A stretch of 64,000 nucleotides of DNA from assembly GCA_031316115.1 (NCBI GenBank), contig JALDRC010000005.1, positions 62,001 to 126,000 of the forward strand. The letters are read 5' to 3'. Origin of the DNA: Nitrososphaeraceae archaeon. Lineage in GTDB: Archaea; Thermoproteota; Nitrososphaeria; Nitrososphaerales; Nitrososphaeraceae. Both the position numbers and the translations under genes were made by a program. Of the stretch, positions 10,703 through 21,536 are shown one piece after another. Positions within the stretch are counted from its first letter, which is position 1. The number at the start of each line of letters is the position of its first letter. The notes below the pieces were generated by a model that had not been told where the DNA came from, did not search any database, and was given only the letters and a program-made list of their open reading frames with translations.

Positions 10703-12508
10703 TTATACTTGCAAAATTTTTTCTAACTCTATTACTTTAGCCTTGACTAACTCAAACCCTTGTTGCCAAAAATTACTAGTGGAAATATCAATTCCAATTT
10801 CATTTAATAGATGATCAGGTTTTATAGATCCCCCAGCAGAAAGTATTTTTAGATAATTTGGAAAAAAAGAACGACCTTCCTTTTTATACTGATTGAATAG
10901 TGATAGTACTAATAAATTACCAAATGAATATGCGTAGCAATAAAATGGAGTATGATAAAAATGAGGAATATAGAGCCATTCCCATCGAAAATCTTTGGAA
11001 ACAATCATAGAACTTCCAAATTGCTTATTTAAATTATCGTGATAAAGATGGGAAAGGTCATCGATCGTAAAATTTTCTTTAGTTATTTTCTCATGTGCAT
11101 CAATTTCGAAAAGTGTAAAAAATGATTGACGCATTATAGTAGCGTACATATCATCAATTTGCTCTGCTAACAATATTTTCCGTTCATTAATTTCCGCTTC
11201 TTCTACTAGTTTTTCATTCAATAACATTTCAGCAAATACTGATGCGGTTTCAGCTAATGGCAAAGGTGCATTTGAGACGGTTATTGGTAAGTTTCTGGAA
11301 CATAAACTATGTATAGCATGACCAAATTCATGGGCTAAGGTTGAAACATCCCTTGACTGTCCATTAAAATTAAGCAGCACGTAAGGAATTATTTTAGGCG
11401 TAATAGTAGAACAAAATGCACCACCCATTTTGCCTTTCCTTATTGCAGAATCAACATGGTTATTATTTAATATCAACTCAGCAAAGTCTCTGAATTTCGG
11501 ATTAAATGATTCAAATACCTCTAGAACTAAATTGACTGCCTGTTCATAAGTATATTTTTTTCTCTTACCTTGTATGACTAATGGTGCGTATAAATGATAA
11601 CGTGTTAATTTTTTCATACCAAGCATTTTTGCTTTCAATATGAAATATTTTTGGAAGATATCAGCATATTGTCTACAGGTATCTAATAGAACATCTACTA
11701 CTTTGTCATCAATATTATTATACATATTTCTAACCGAGATCGGGGAGTTAAATCCCCTCACTTTAATATTTTCTTCATACCATTGAATGATTAAATTAAC
11801 ATAGATTTCACCCAATATTCCACTATATTTCTCATAGACATTCAATAACGATTTATATGCAGCTTCTCTCTCCTGCGGATTGTGACTTCTTACCAATGAC
11901 ATTAATTTTTCCTTATTTGCAAATTTCCTTTTCTGTATCTTATCTACTTTTTTGATATATGCCACAAATTCGAAATCATTAGTCATTCTATCATAAATCT
12001 TAACGAGTGCGCTGGGTCCTGTTACCTCGAAAATATTTACAAGTTTTTCTTCTTGTTCTGAAAGCGTATACTTTCCCATAAGTCTTTTATGTCGAAGAAA
12101 TTCCACATATACGGGATCAATATTTCTTATTAGTTCATCAGCTTTTTTCTGACTTAATAAATTTTTAAACCAAATATCAAAATAAAGTAATTTATTAGAG
12201 ATTTCTGTACCAAATAATTCCATTTCTGTGACTAATGCAGAATAGGTGTTTGAAGTAGTGTCGGAACTATATTGTAAATGTGCGTAACCCATTATTATGT
12301 TAAGTTTTTCCGAGATCTTTTCTATTTGTTTCAAAATAGTCATAAATTTTGGGGTAGTGATAGAATTATTTAGATTAGATTTAAATTTTTCAAAAATTTT
12401 CAGATCATTATTGATTTCCTCTATATAAATCTTGGAATTGATATTTTTGGTATCTATAAGATCTGTTAGATTCCAGTTTCCTAATACAGGTTTTTCAAAT
12501 AATATCAT
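10703..12508 (-). CDS. pepF: M3 family oligoendopeptidase F
   Basis: 601 aa; HEFGHAIHS zinc-binding motif. Confidence 0.92.
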   Translation of the reverse strand: MILFEKPVLGNWNLTDLIDTKNINSKIYIEEINNDLKIFEKFKSNLNNSITTPKFMTILKQIEKISEKLNIIMGYAHLQYSSDTTSNTYSALVTEMELFGTEISNKLLYFDIWFKNLLSQKKADELIRNIDPVYVEFLRHKRLMGKYTLSEQEEKLVNIFEVTGPSALVKIYDRMTNDFEFVAYIKKVDKIQKRKFANKEKLMSLVRSHNPQEREAAYKSLLNVYEKYSGILGEIYVNLIIQWYEENIKVRGFNSPISVRNMYNNIDDKVVDVLLDTCRQYADIFQKYFILKAKMLGMKKLTRYHLYAPLVIQGKRKKYTYEQAVNLVLEVFESFNPKFRDFAELILNNNHVDSAIRKGKMGGAFCSTITPKIIPYVLLNFNGQSRDVSTLAHEFGHAIHSLCSRNLPITVSNAPLPLAETASVFAEMLLNEKLVEEAEINERKILLAEQIDDMYATIMRQSFFTLFEIDAHEKITKENFTIDDLSHLYHDNLNKQFGSSMIVSKDFRWEWLYIPHFYHTPFYCYAYSFGNLLVLSLFNQYKKEGRSFFPNYLKILSAGGSIKPDHLLNEIGIDISTSNFWQQGFELVKAKVIELEKILQV

Positions 12509-12679
12509 AAATTAAACATATTCTCGAGTTTAAGTCATATTAATAGTTATCATCACACAGATAAATAAATTTAAACATTTATTTTGAATTAATAAAAAAT
12601 AAATGAATTTGTAACTGTTAATTGTGTTAGAAATAAAATTACTAAATCTTATCTAGACCTATGAGTTGTTATTAAGTAA

Positions 12680-13090
12680 TTATCGGAGATCTTCTAGTAA
12701 ACTATCATCACGATAATTGTTTGGATCTAACCTAAATCCTTTTGTTGATTCATACGGAATTTCAAGTAATTTCAGATTATAATCTATATTTTTTTTCTTA
12801 AATTGTTTTGATAACCATAATACAAATTGTTGTTCCACCGTTACCCCTTCTTCGTTTATTATATCTTGATAAATTTCTGTTAATTTTCCAATAAATAGTG
12901 GATCAAAATAAATTTGAAAAAAATCCCATCCAAATGCATTACCATTAGAAGAAACTTCATAATCAAAATTAAATCTTATAACTAACTCTAATTCATCTAT
13001 ATATCTAATAATTTTTGTTCTTTCCTTTTCAAAATTCAAACATGCACCTGAAATGATTATTGGAGGAGAGTTGTCTAAAACTTTAATCAA
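12680..13090 (-). CDS. Hypothetical protein
   Basis: 136-aa ORF, no recognised motif. Confidence 0.45.
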   Translation of the reverse strand: MIKVLDNSPPIIISGACLNFEKERTKIIRYIDELELVIRFNFDYEVSSNGNAFGWDFFQIYFDPLFIGKLTEIYQDIINEEGVTVEQQFVLWLSKQFKKKNIDYNLKLLEIPYESTKGFRLDPNNYRDDSLLEDLR

Positions 13091-13861
13091 TAGTTATAAA
13101 ATGGCAAAAGAAATATAAAAATGCATCTATAATTTCATTATCAAGTAAATTACAGATTTTGAACCATAATAAAGTTATTTCGTACAAAAATCTTCTAGGA
13201 TATTATAAATAATTACGTTCTGTAAAGATATCTAATTCATTATATTAACTTTAAGATATTAAATATTAACTGAAAATTAAAGCTAAAGATCTGATATATA
13301 TTCTTGTGTCTAATTTAAAATTATAATTATATAATTGATCATATATATACATATTGCTACAGAGCTTATATTTCTTGGAATTATAATAACTAAAATTAGA
13401 TATTTTTCAGTATATGACCAATAAAACTTTAATAACAAATTCTGAAATACAAAATAGATACTAATAAAAATTAGGCAATATATAAGATATCATTATATTC
13501 TGTTTCGATAAATAGAAATAACTTGATTTAATATTTTGAGTTTGATGAGTGTTTAAATATCTAAAGTCAATAGTTTATCTTAAATTCCATCCAGTCAATA
13601 ACGCATTGAGCGTTGTTGATGAACATATTCATAATCTTAAAACAAATAATAAAGAAATAGAACATAAACTATATTCTGTTGTATACTTTTTATCTATATT
13701 TTATTACCTTAATTTAATGTAATACATATAGACATCATATTAAAGATAAGAATGATAGTTACGTGTCAGCATTAAGACGAATACAAGAGTTTCGTTATGG
13801 TGATAATTATAATAAAAAAATTAATAGTAATAGTTGAAACAATTCATAATCTTCGTACCCA

Positions 13862-14243
13862 TTATTTCTGGTTATGATTTTCAGTTAAATCATTACATAG
13901 TTCTTTCTTGGGAATAAATCTCAAAATAGAGAAACATAGTTGTTCCTGAAATAAGCACAAAATCTTGCATACAAATAGTGAAAACTCTTTTGTTGGATTA
14001 TTACCATCCAACATAGGTATTCTTCTTATGTTTAATAGGAATTTGTCTGTATACAACGAATTCATCAGAGAAGGTGATTATTTCCATATGGATATTGCGT
14101 TTGTTAAATGATAAATAAGGAGAGAAGGTAGTAGTGTAGGAGGAGGAAACAATAACTATGAACAAAAAAGAAATAGGGCAGACAGTTTCTTCTATATCAT
14201 GATATTTAAAATTTCTAGCATTTTTCAAAATTAGATTTTCCAT
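13862..14243 (-). pseudogene. Probable frameshifted pseudogene of unknown protein
   Basis: Two overlapping minus ORFs (14001-14243, 13862-14065) in adjacent frames that may form one disrupted reading frame. Confidence 0.35.
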
Positions 14244-15065
14244 TGAATATAGATCTTTACAGGGAATTTTCAGAAGAGTAGTAGACTATATCAAAATCAA
14301 GGAAATTCATTTTACAATTCTGAGAAGATGTATCAAGACAATGTGTATTAAGTGTAGGATATTTATATACAAAACAAAAACAATAACAACAGTATATGTC
14401 AATCTATAATATCGGTAATTGATGATGCATCAGGTCTTAACGTGATCTAAAAAGGTAATAATTATATAAAGGACTATTTGAAAAAAGAAAAAACAGAGAA
14501 AATAAGAGAAATGGTATCTCAAATCAAATATTTCAGTTGATGTAAAATCAAAACAATAGTTTTAAGTTTGCCTCAATAAGAGTACAGTTCATCATAACAA
14601 GAAGTTTTTATACTTGTGATAAAAGAGATTTCTAAAAACAATAACATTACAAAATATAATCCACATTAAACATATGACAGTATAGTTAATTTTAATCCGT
14701 AAGCAAATTGCATATTAAGCATCTGACTTTTATCAATAAAAAGAATGAATGCTGATAGTATTGTTAGAAGAACAAGAAAGGGGAATCAAGAAATTAACAG
14801 GTATATCTATCTGATTCGAAAAATTTGATATGCAAATTACAATCTACTAAAAAAACTCAGGTCATAGATGGATTAAGGAGTAGATTTCAAGTCAATAAAA
14901 CATGTACTAACTCAACATTTACTGGTAATGAAATATAGAATGCAGAAAGCAGAATCTACTATGGAGAAAGTATTGGATAACTAGTTTTTCTTTTTTTAGG
15001 ATCAAAATTCACTACTTTATGATTAAAATGTATTATTGTTGAATTAAGGGATACAATAATGAAAA

Positions 15066-15230
15066 AATGTAATGTATACAAATGGAGTAATTTGGTGTGC
15101 TCAAGCGTGTAGCAATATTGGATTAAAATCATATTGACACTCTCTATTTTGAAAAAAAGTTTGACTGAAATGGTAAACGGGTATTATAAGGATAGAATTG
15201 AATAATTTGTAGTCAGTATCATTATGGTTC
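15066..15230 (+). mobile_element. Small fragment of the same IS6-like transposase
   Basis: Frame-shifting translation NVYTNGVIWCAQACSNIGLKSY*HSLYFEKSLTEMVNGYYKDRIE aligns with HTVYTDGGIIAEEACHVIELKHYLHSSIEKSLMERANQYFKDRIE of the 45 kb copy. Confidence 0.65.
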
Positions 15231-15366
15231 ATAGAAATAGAATCTATTTCTAGAATAGAACGATCCAATTCTTTGTAACTTTTCATAATGATGTTAATAC
15301 ATATAATAACAATTTATTCTTGATTAAATGAGGGAGATTTTAAATTAAAAGCACATGATATTGACA

Positions 15367-15789
15367 TTATTTATTTCGATCTGGAAGAACACTAAATAAT
15401 ACTTCTTCTATCTTTGGAACTGAATCAAAAAAAATAATCTCATCTGGATTTATCCATCTATACTCCGAATTTTCCCAGTTAAGTTTGATTATTTTGGTCA
15501 TTGATAAAAAAAGAAATGGATGGATATTTAGTTTTATATAATTATCAAATGGAAATAATGAAATTACTTTACCTTTCTTCAAAAGTTGAAGCAAATTTTT
15601 TTCAATTCCTGTCTCTTCAAAGATTTCCCTATATGCACATGTTAAACTATCTTCGTTTTCTATATATCCACTTATGCCGGCCCATTTATTTCTCATAGTT
15701 TTTACATTGTTACTTCTTTTCAATAATAGCATCTTATCTGCATTTAATAAAAAAACAGTAACTACATCATGAGATAAAGATAGTTTCAA
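15367..15789 (-). CDS. NUDIX hydrolase
   Basis: Nudix box variant GYIENEDSLTCAYREIFEETGI. Confidence 0.85.
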   Translation of the reverse strand: MKLSLSHDVVTVFLLNADKMLLLKRSNNVKTMRNKWAGISGYIENEDSLTCAYREIFEETGIEKNLLQLLKKGKVISLFPFDNYIKLNIHPFLFLSMTKIIKLNWENSEYRWINPDEIIFFDSVPKIEEVLFSVLPDRNK

Positions 15790-15833
15790 ACAGGAAATAT
15801 ATATTATAAAGTTATTTATTAATGCAATATTTT

Positions 15834-16643
15834 TTAAAGTTTTATGATTTCCAATCCACTTTTGTTTATCAAATCCAATATTCGTTGTTTTTCTTTTCCC
15901 AGACCTTTATTGTCTAGTGCTATATGGGTTGTTTGTTCACAACATTTTGTAGTCATTTGCTTTAGGATACTTTCATTGATACTCTTTAAATTGTATTTAG
16001 AACAGATATGACCCATAGCTATATCTGAATTTAATAACAAAAAATTAAATTTTGACCCGTAGTGATTTCCTCCAAGCCCTATGCCTATTTTTTTTTTATG
16101 GGTTATAGGCCTTGAAAGGATAGTAACGATACTTTTGCATACAATAGCAGCAATATCTCTATTATTCCATTCTTTTTCTGTAGAACCTATCTCGACGAAT
16201 AGAACAGGTTTTTTCAAAGAAGTAGGTCCATGATGCGTAGCTTCAATAGTAATTTCAAATGATTGTAAATCATCTCTAAGTTTAGAGACATGTTGTAAAT
16301 AGCCTTTTTGAAGAGACGGAAAAGTAATACCTAATTCACATGGGTTACCTCCATAGCAATTATCTTGAAAATTACCAGTGAAATGACATGTCAACGATGC
16401 CTTTTTAGAACTTGAAAAATGTTTGGATAAAAAGATAAAAAATTGTGAATTTGGAACTTTTTTATCCAATTCTTCAGCATATATCAATGGAGTATCAGAT
16501 TTATACAATTGGATGTTATCATAATTTTTCGAATAAAATATATTTTCATGTTTAGAAGGTAAAAATTCTTGTTCATTCTCTAGATATGAACTCATTGTTT
16601 TGCTAGCAGGGTCCGAATCGGATACTACCAATGTAAAAAACAT
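15834..16643 (-). CDS. dtdA: D-aminoacyl-tRNA deacylase, archaeal/GEK1 type
   Basis: ATHHGPTSLKKPVLFVEIGSTEKEW and GLGGNHYGSKFN motifs. Confidence 0.88.
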   Translation of the reverse strand: MFFTLVVSDSDPASKTMSSYLENEQEFLPSKHENIFYSKNYDNIQLYKSDTPLIYAEELDKKVPNSQFFIFLSKHFSSSKKASLTCHFTGNFQDNCYGGNPCELGITFPSLQKGYLQHVSKLRDDLQSFEITIEATHHGPTSLKKPVLFVEIGSTEKEWNNRDIAAIVCKSIVTILSRPITHKKKIGIGLGGNHYGSKFNFLLLNSDIAMGHICSKYNLKSINESILKQMTTKCCEQTTHIALDNKGLGKEKQRILDLINKSGLEIIKL

Positions 16644-16780
16644 AATGATACTTATTTTCTAAAGATACTATATTACTTTGGGACTAATCTATAACGAATT
16701 TCAAGCAATAATTTAAATAAAATTATCAAAAATCAAGAAAAATCCATAACATTTAACATTGACATTGGATATTTTGATTT

Positions 16781-16978
16781 ATGGATAATTGGGTAGAAAA
16801 TACCTCTGACGATATAGAGGTTTCTGAAATACTTACTGTTCCCAATATAAAATACATGGTAGAAGCATTAGAGACTTTGCTACAAACAAATTTAGATGGT
16901 GAAAAACGGGCTAATGTCATTAAATTGAGAGACAAATTAATTAATATATCTGGCTCAATAATGAATGATTTTAATTAA
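16781..16978 (+). CDS. Small hypothetical protein
   Basis: 65-aa acidic ORF. Confidence 0.5.
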   Translation: MDNWVENTSDDIEVSEILTVPNIKYMVEALETLLQTNLDGEKRANVIKLRDKLINISGSIMNDFN

Positions 16979-17013
16979 TATATACTTTACCTGAAATAGA
17001 ATACCTATTTTAT

Positions 17014-17463
17014 TTATTGTTGTGCTTTTAAAACCATTACATTTTCTCTCAAATGTGCTAGTGATCTTATTTGGCCTCCATTAACTTTTTTATAAAGGCT
17101 CCAGAATATTTGTCGATTGATATCATTTCTATTTTTTAATACTTTCAAATGATACCTCATGCTTCGTATCTTCCTTACATAATTCTGTTTTTTTCCCATT
17201 CTAGCAGTTTTCTTTCCTTTTTTTGATCCTGGACCTGTACCATGTTTTTTCTTTGTCTCTAATTTTGTTTTTGCTCTGCCCCTTGATGTTCCGCGAGGTT
17301 TTGTTGTCCAGATTACCCTGTTCTTTATCAAAGAACGAATATCATCTCGAGTAATTGAATCAGCGATATCGTCTAACTTGTCTGGTTCAAATCTTATTCT
17401 ATTTGCACCCACATTCAAGATTCTAGCAACTAGTTCTCTTTTCTTTTTAAGATTTACGACCAT
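17014..17463 (-). CDS. rpl19e: 50S ribosomal protein L19e
   Basis: KKRELVARILNVGANRIRF and GSKKGKKTAR...W..IRSMRYHLKVLK. Confidence 0.95.
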   Translation of the reverse strand: MVVNLKKKRELVARILNVGANRIRFEPDKLDDIADSITRDDIRSLIKNRVIWTTKPRGTSRGRAKTKLETKKKHGTGPGSKKGKKTARMGKKQNYVRKIRSMRYHLKVLKNRNDINRQIFWSLYKKVNGGQIRSLAHLRENVMVLKAQQ

Positions 17464-17465
17464 TT

Positions 17466-17891
17466 TTAGTTGTTAGCCTCTTTTGATGTAACGAGTTTTG
17501 AGTTAGAATCAGATTTACCTGGATTTAGAACTTTGATCCCTAATTCAAAAGCTTTTGATACGATTTGTTTTTTCTTTAATTTCCCTACAGTGCGAGAAAT
17601 TCTTGCCGCCTCATTTTTTGGGTTTAATTTTTCAATCTCATTGACATTGCACACTAATCTATCAACATATCCAGAGGGATGGAGACCACGTGAAATTTTA
17701 GGTCCTCTATACCCTATTTTAACTATTGATGGTACGCCAGATACTTGTAATCTCATCTTATTATCTTTGCCTTTCGGTTTTCTCCAATTTTCTGCAAGTC
17801 TATCATATCTCCAACTTTCCTGTCTAACAAATTTCGGTCTATGTTCTGAAATATTTCTTCTCTTTTCAAGCAATTCCTTATTTATTACCAT
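17466..17891 (-). CDS. rpl32e: 50S ribosomal protein L32e
   Basis: FVRQESWRYDRLAENWRKPKGKDNKMR...GYRGPKISRGLHPSGY. Confidence 0.95.
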   Translation of the reverse strand: MVINKELLEKRRNISEHRPKFVRQESWRYDRLAENWRKPKGKDNKMRLQVSGVPSIVKIGYRGPKISRGLHPSGYVDRLVCNVNEIEKLNPKNEAARISRTVGKLKKKQIVSKAFELGIKVLNPGKSDSNSKLVTSKEANN

Positions 17892-18028
17892 GTATCTGCA
17901 GGAAAAATTAATTTCAAATTTTCAATAAATACTTTTCCCCCATTATTTAAATGCATAATTCTTGAAATACAAAATAAGCGCATAAATATATCACAAAGAA
18001 TAATAATGCAGGACATGAAATAATCGAT

Positions 18029-18655
18029 ATGAAAAAATATGAATTACCATCCTTACCTTATAATTACGATGCATTAGAGCCGTATATTGATGCACGAACT
18101 ATGGAGATACATCACACAAAACATCATCAAACATATACCGATAAGCTTAACGCAGCGTTAGACGGGTGTTCAAACGATGTTCAAGAAAAAGACATTGTAG
18201 AAATACTTTCAAATCTTGAAATTGTCCCTGAGGATAAAAAAAGTGCGATTAATTTTAATGGAGGAGGATTCGATAATCATCGAATATTTTGGCATAATAT
18301 GAAATCTAATGGAGGAGGAGAACCAGGAGGAGCTATTGCAGATGCAATAACTTCATCATTTCAGAGCTTTTCCGCTTTCAAGGAAAAATTTTCATCTACA
18401 ACAGCAGTAATCCAAGGCAGTGGATGGGGATGGCTAGTATACAATCCTTCAAATAATAAAGTGGAATACAAATCTATGCCTAATCAGACAAGTCCCAGGA
18501 CTGAAGGTTTGATTCCCCTACTAGGATGCGATGTATGGGAGCATGCATATTATCTAAAATATCAAAATAAAAGACCAGATTACATTTCTGCTTGGTGGAA
18601 TGTTATAAATTGGGATGATGTCGAAAGAAGGCTTAATGAAGCATCTAATAAATAA
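18029..18655 (+). CDS. sod: Fe/Mn superoxide dismutase
   Basis: LPYNYDALEPYIDARTMEIHHTKHHQTY and DVWEHAYYLKYQNKRPDYI. Confidence 0.97.
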   Translation: MKKYELPSLPYNYDALEPYIDARTMEIHHTKHHQTYTDKLNAALDGCSNDVQEKDIVEILSNLEIVPEDKKSAINFNGGGFDNHRIFWHNMKSNGGGEPGGAIADAITSSFQSFSAFKEKFSSTTAVIQGSGWGWLVYNPSNNKVEYKSMPNQTSPRTEGLIPLLGCDVWEHAYYLKYQNKRPDYISAWWNVINWDDVERRLNEASNK

Positions 18656-19433
18656 AAATTTAGATTAAGGAATATTTTTGCAAACTAACTTATTTTTTTA
18701 TATCAACATTTCAGATAATCCATGAATAATATCTTTAGTTTAGATACGAATTAAGTCTAGTATAATTATATCAAATATGTTAAATTCATTCAATCCTTTC
18801 AAGTGCCCCTAAAATAAAACTATTTAATCTCAAATTTAGAAAGTTATTTCTAATTTTTACGTTATTCAGATAAACAAATAGATTGATCTAATTCTATAAA
18901 CGATTTAGATCACAACTATTCATTTTCTTTTTGAAACAAAGATAGCAATCATCAAAACATAAAAACATATCTTAAAATATTGCATTACTCTTGTTTTGGA
19001 GTAACAGCCTAATCAATCATTTATAAAGTGGTTTTGTTGATTTCGAATTCATTAATGGTTCATGTGGTTTTTCCTATATTATTTTAGTAACTGTAAAAAT
19101 AATTCTAAAGATATCATATTATGAATTTTTTCATTCTTATTATTTTCGTCATTCTTTAAAAATGAGATTTATGTTCTAAATCAAGTTATTTTATCAATTA
19201 GTGCAATCTAACATGAAACAAGTTTGATCGCCATCGAAAAGATCATTTGACAATATTTTACTTGTTATATCGATAAAATAGTATTATAGAAAATAGTATT
19301 AAAAAACATTAATTCATAGTAAAAATGTCACATTTTTAAAAAAAATTGGAAAAGATTTCAATATTTTTTGTTTTATAAAATATATGACTAAAAAAGTGAT
19401 ATAGCGCAGCGAATTTCAATACGCATTAGATAA

Positions 19434-19742
19434 TCAAGTTAGAGACACTTCTATGTATACATCATCAGGTATTCGAAGACGCATTAGCTGTCTTATTGCT
19501 TTGTCATCAGCACCTAGGTCTATTACTCTACGGTGTATTCTTAGTTCATATTTATCCCATGTATTTGTACCTTGTCCACATGGTGACTTACGAGTAACTA
19601 CTTTCATTTTTTTTGTTGGAAGGGGATATGGACCCTTTAAACTAATTCCACTTTTTTCCCCTATACCTTTAATTTCAGAACATACACCTTCCAAAGTAGA
19701 AAGATTAGTGCTCGTTAGTTTTATTCTTGCTTCCTGAGGCAT
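19434..19742 (-). CDS. rps10: 30S ribosomal protein S10
   Basis: GPYPLPTKKMKVVTRKSPCGQGTNTWDKYELRIHRRVIDL. Confidence 0.97.
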   Translation of the reverse strand: MPQEARIKLTSTNLSTLEGVCSEIKGIGEKSGISLKGPYPLPTKKMKVVTRKSPCGQGTNTWDKYELRIHRRVIDLGADDKAIRQLMRLRIPDDVYIEVSLT

Positions 19743-19755
19743 TATTAAATTTCAC

Positions 19756-21063
19756 TTATTTTTTCTCGTATTTTTCTGTGACTGCTTTAACAACACCAGC
19801 TGCGATTGTAGTTCCCATGTCCCTAAGTGCAAATCTACCGATCTCAGGAAATTCCTTAAATGTTTCAATCGCAAGTGGTCTGACTGGTCTTATTTTTACT
19901 ACTGCGGCATCACCAGTCTTTAAAAACTTTGGTTTATCCTCTAGTACTCCTCCTGTTTTAGGATCGATTTTTGCAAGAAATTCTGAAAGTGTTGCAGCTA
20001 CTTGTGCCGTATGTGCATGTAGTACAGGAGTATATCCTGGTGCCATTGCTGTTGGATGATGAATAACTATAATTTGAGCCTCGAATTCTTTTGCCACATT
20101 TGGTGGACTGTCTACATTTCCTATTACATCACCACGATGAATGGATTTTTTATCTATTCCTCTAAGATTAAAGCCGATATTGTCGCCAGCTTCTGCAGAA
20201 TCCATTTGTGTGTGATGTGTTTCGATAGATTTTATTTCACCTGTTATACCTGCTGGCATGACAATAACTTTGTCATTAGCTTTTACTTTGCCGGTTTCAA
20301 CTCTCCCAACAGGTACTGTACCAACACCTGTTATAGTATAGACATCTTGAATGGGAATTCTCAATGGTTTACCAATTGGTTTTTCAGGTGCATCAAACGC
20401 ATCTAATGCCTCAAGAAGAGAAGGTCCTTTATACCATGGCATATTTTCAGAATTTTTAATAAGATTATCACCTTTCCAGCCAGAAACTGGAACAAAGTTA
20501 ACTTTTGCTATGTTGTATCCAACCATTTTCAACATTTTTTCTACCACTCCTTTGACCTCATTATATCTAGATTCGGAATAATTAGAATCATCCATTTTAT
20601 TGAGAGCCACAACAATTTGTCCAACACCCAAGGTTCTGCATAAAAACGCATGCTCTCTAGCTTGTCCTCCTGGCTCAGTAGCAGCTTCTGTTTCTCCTGA
20701 TTTAGTTGAAACTACTAGAATTGCAACATCTGCTTCGGAAGCACCAGTTATCATATTCTTGATAAAATCCCTATGTCCTGGTGCATCAATTAGAGTAAAG
20801 AAGAATTTTTTAGTTTCAAATTTTTGAAATGCTAAATCGATTGTAATACCTCGATCTCTTTCATCCTTAATACTATCCAAAACCCATGCATACTTGAATG
20901 TATCACCTTTCCCAGTAGCTTCTGATTCTTTTGCGAATTGTTCTATAGTTCGTTGATCAATAACTCCTAAATCAACCATTAAATGACCAACTATAGTGGA
21001 TTTACCATTATCTACATGTCCAGTAACCACTAGATTCATGTGTGGTTTCTTGCTTGAACTCAT
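19756..21063 (-). CDS. tuf: Translation elongation factor 1-alpha
   Basis: GHVDNGKST, DAPGHRDFIKNMITG, NKMD; 13 bp upstream of rps10. Confidence 0.98.
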   Translation of the reverse strand: MSSSKKPHMNLVVTGHVDNGKSTIVGHLMVDLGVIDQRTIEQFAKESEATGKGDTFKYAWVLDSIKDERDRGITIDLAFQKFETKKFFFTLIDAPGHRDFIKNMITGASEADVAILVVSTKSGETEAATEPGGQAREHAFLCRTLGVGQIVVALNKMDDSNYSESRYNEVKGVVEKMLKMVGYNIAKVNFVPVSGWKGDNLIKNSENMPWYKGPSLLEALDAFDAPEKPIGKPLRIPIQDVYTITGVGTVPVGRVETGKVKANDKVIVMPAGITGEIKSIETHHTQMDSAEAGDNIGFNLRGIDKKSIHRGDVIGNVDSPPNVAKEFEAQIIVIHHPTAMAPGYTPVLHAHTAQVAATLSEFLAKIDPKTGGVLEDKPKFLKTGDAAVVKIRPVRPLAIETFKEFPEIGRFALRDMGTTIAAGVVKAVTEKYEKK

Positions 21064-21216
21064 ACACGGAAGAGTATTTATCAGCTTTATTTATATTTCG
21101 TTATTATTTAGAAATATTAATGAAGCAATTTAAGATTTTAACATTCAGTTGTTCTTAGTTTTTATTCCACCTATTTGGGTATAACAATATATTCCAAAAA
21201 ATAATAATAACAATAG

Positions 21217-21510
21217 TTGAACAATTACAAAAAACTTTCTTTAGAAGAGATTCAAATTAAAATGGAAAGATTAGACGGTTGGATTGTTAAGGATCGAAAA
21301 TTGAATAAAAATTTTGAATTTAGAAATTTTATTCATGCCTTCGGGTTCCTCACGAAAGTAGCGTTAGAATCGGAAAAAATAAACCATCATCCTGAAATAT
21401 ATAATGTATATAATAAAGTGGAAATATCACTTTCTACACACGATATTGATGGAATTAGCGACTATGATTTTAATTTAGCTCAAAGTATTGACAAAGTAAT
21501 AGTTGATTAA
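21217..21510 (+). CDS. Pterin-4a-carbinolamine dehydratase
   Basis: 97 aa; KINHHPEIYNVYNKVEISLSTHDIDGISDYDFNLA; non-ATG start likely (TTG). Confidence 0.88.
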   Translation: MNNYKKLSLEEIQIKMERLDGWIVKDRKLNKNFEFRNFIHAFGFLTKVALESEKINHHPEIYNVYNKVEISLSTHDIDGISDYDFNLAQSIDKVIVD

Positions 21511-21536
21511 AGGTATTGAATATTGTTTTCAGAAAA

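Noticed and set aside
17470-17928. 152-aa plus-strand ORF antisense to rpl32e
   Set aside because: Shadow ORF opposite a clear ribosomal protein
19320-19345. AAAAATG-TCA-CATTTTT hairpin followed by A-run near rps10
   Set aside because: Could be a terminator for rps10 but AT-only hairpins are common here; not strong enough to call
19453-20827. Plus-strand ORFs antisense to rps10 and EF-1 alpha
   Set aside because: Shadow ORFs opposite strongly conserved genes
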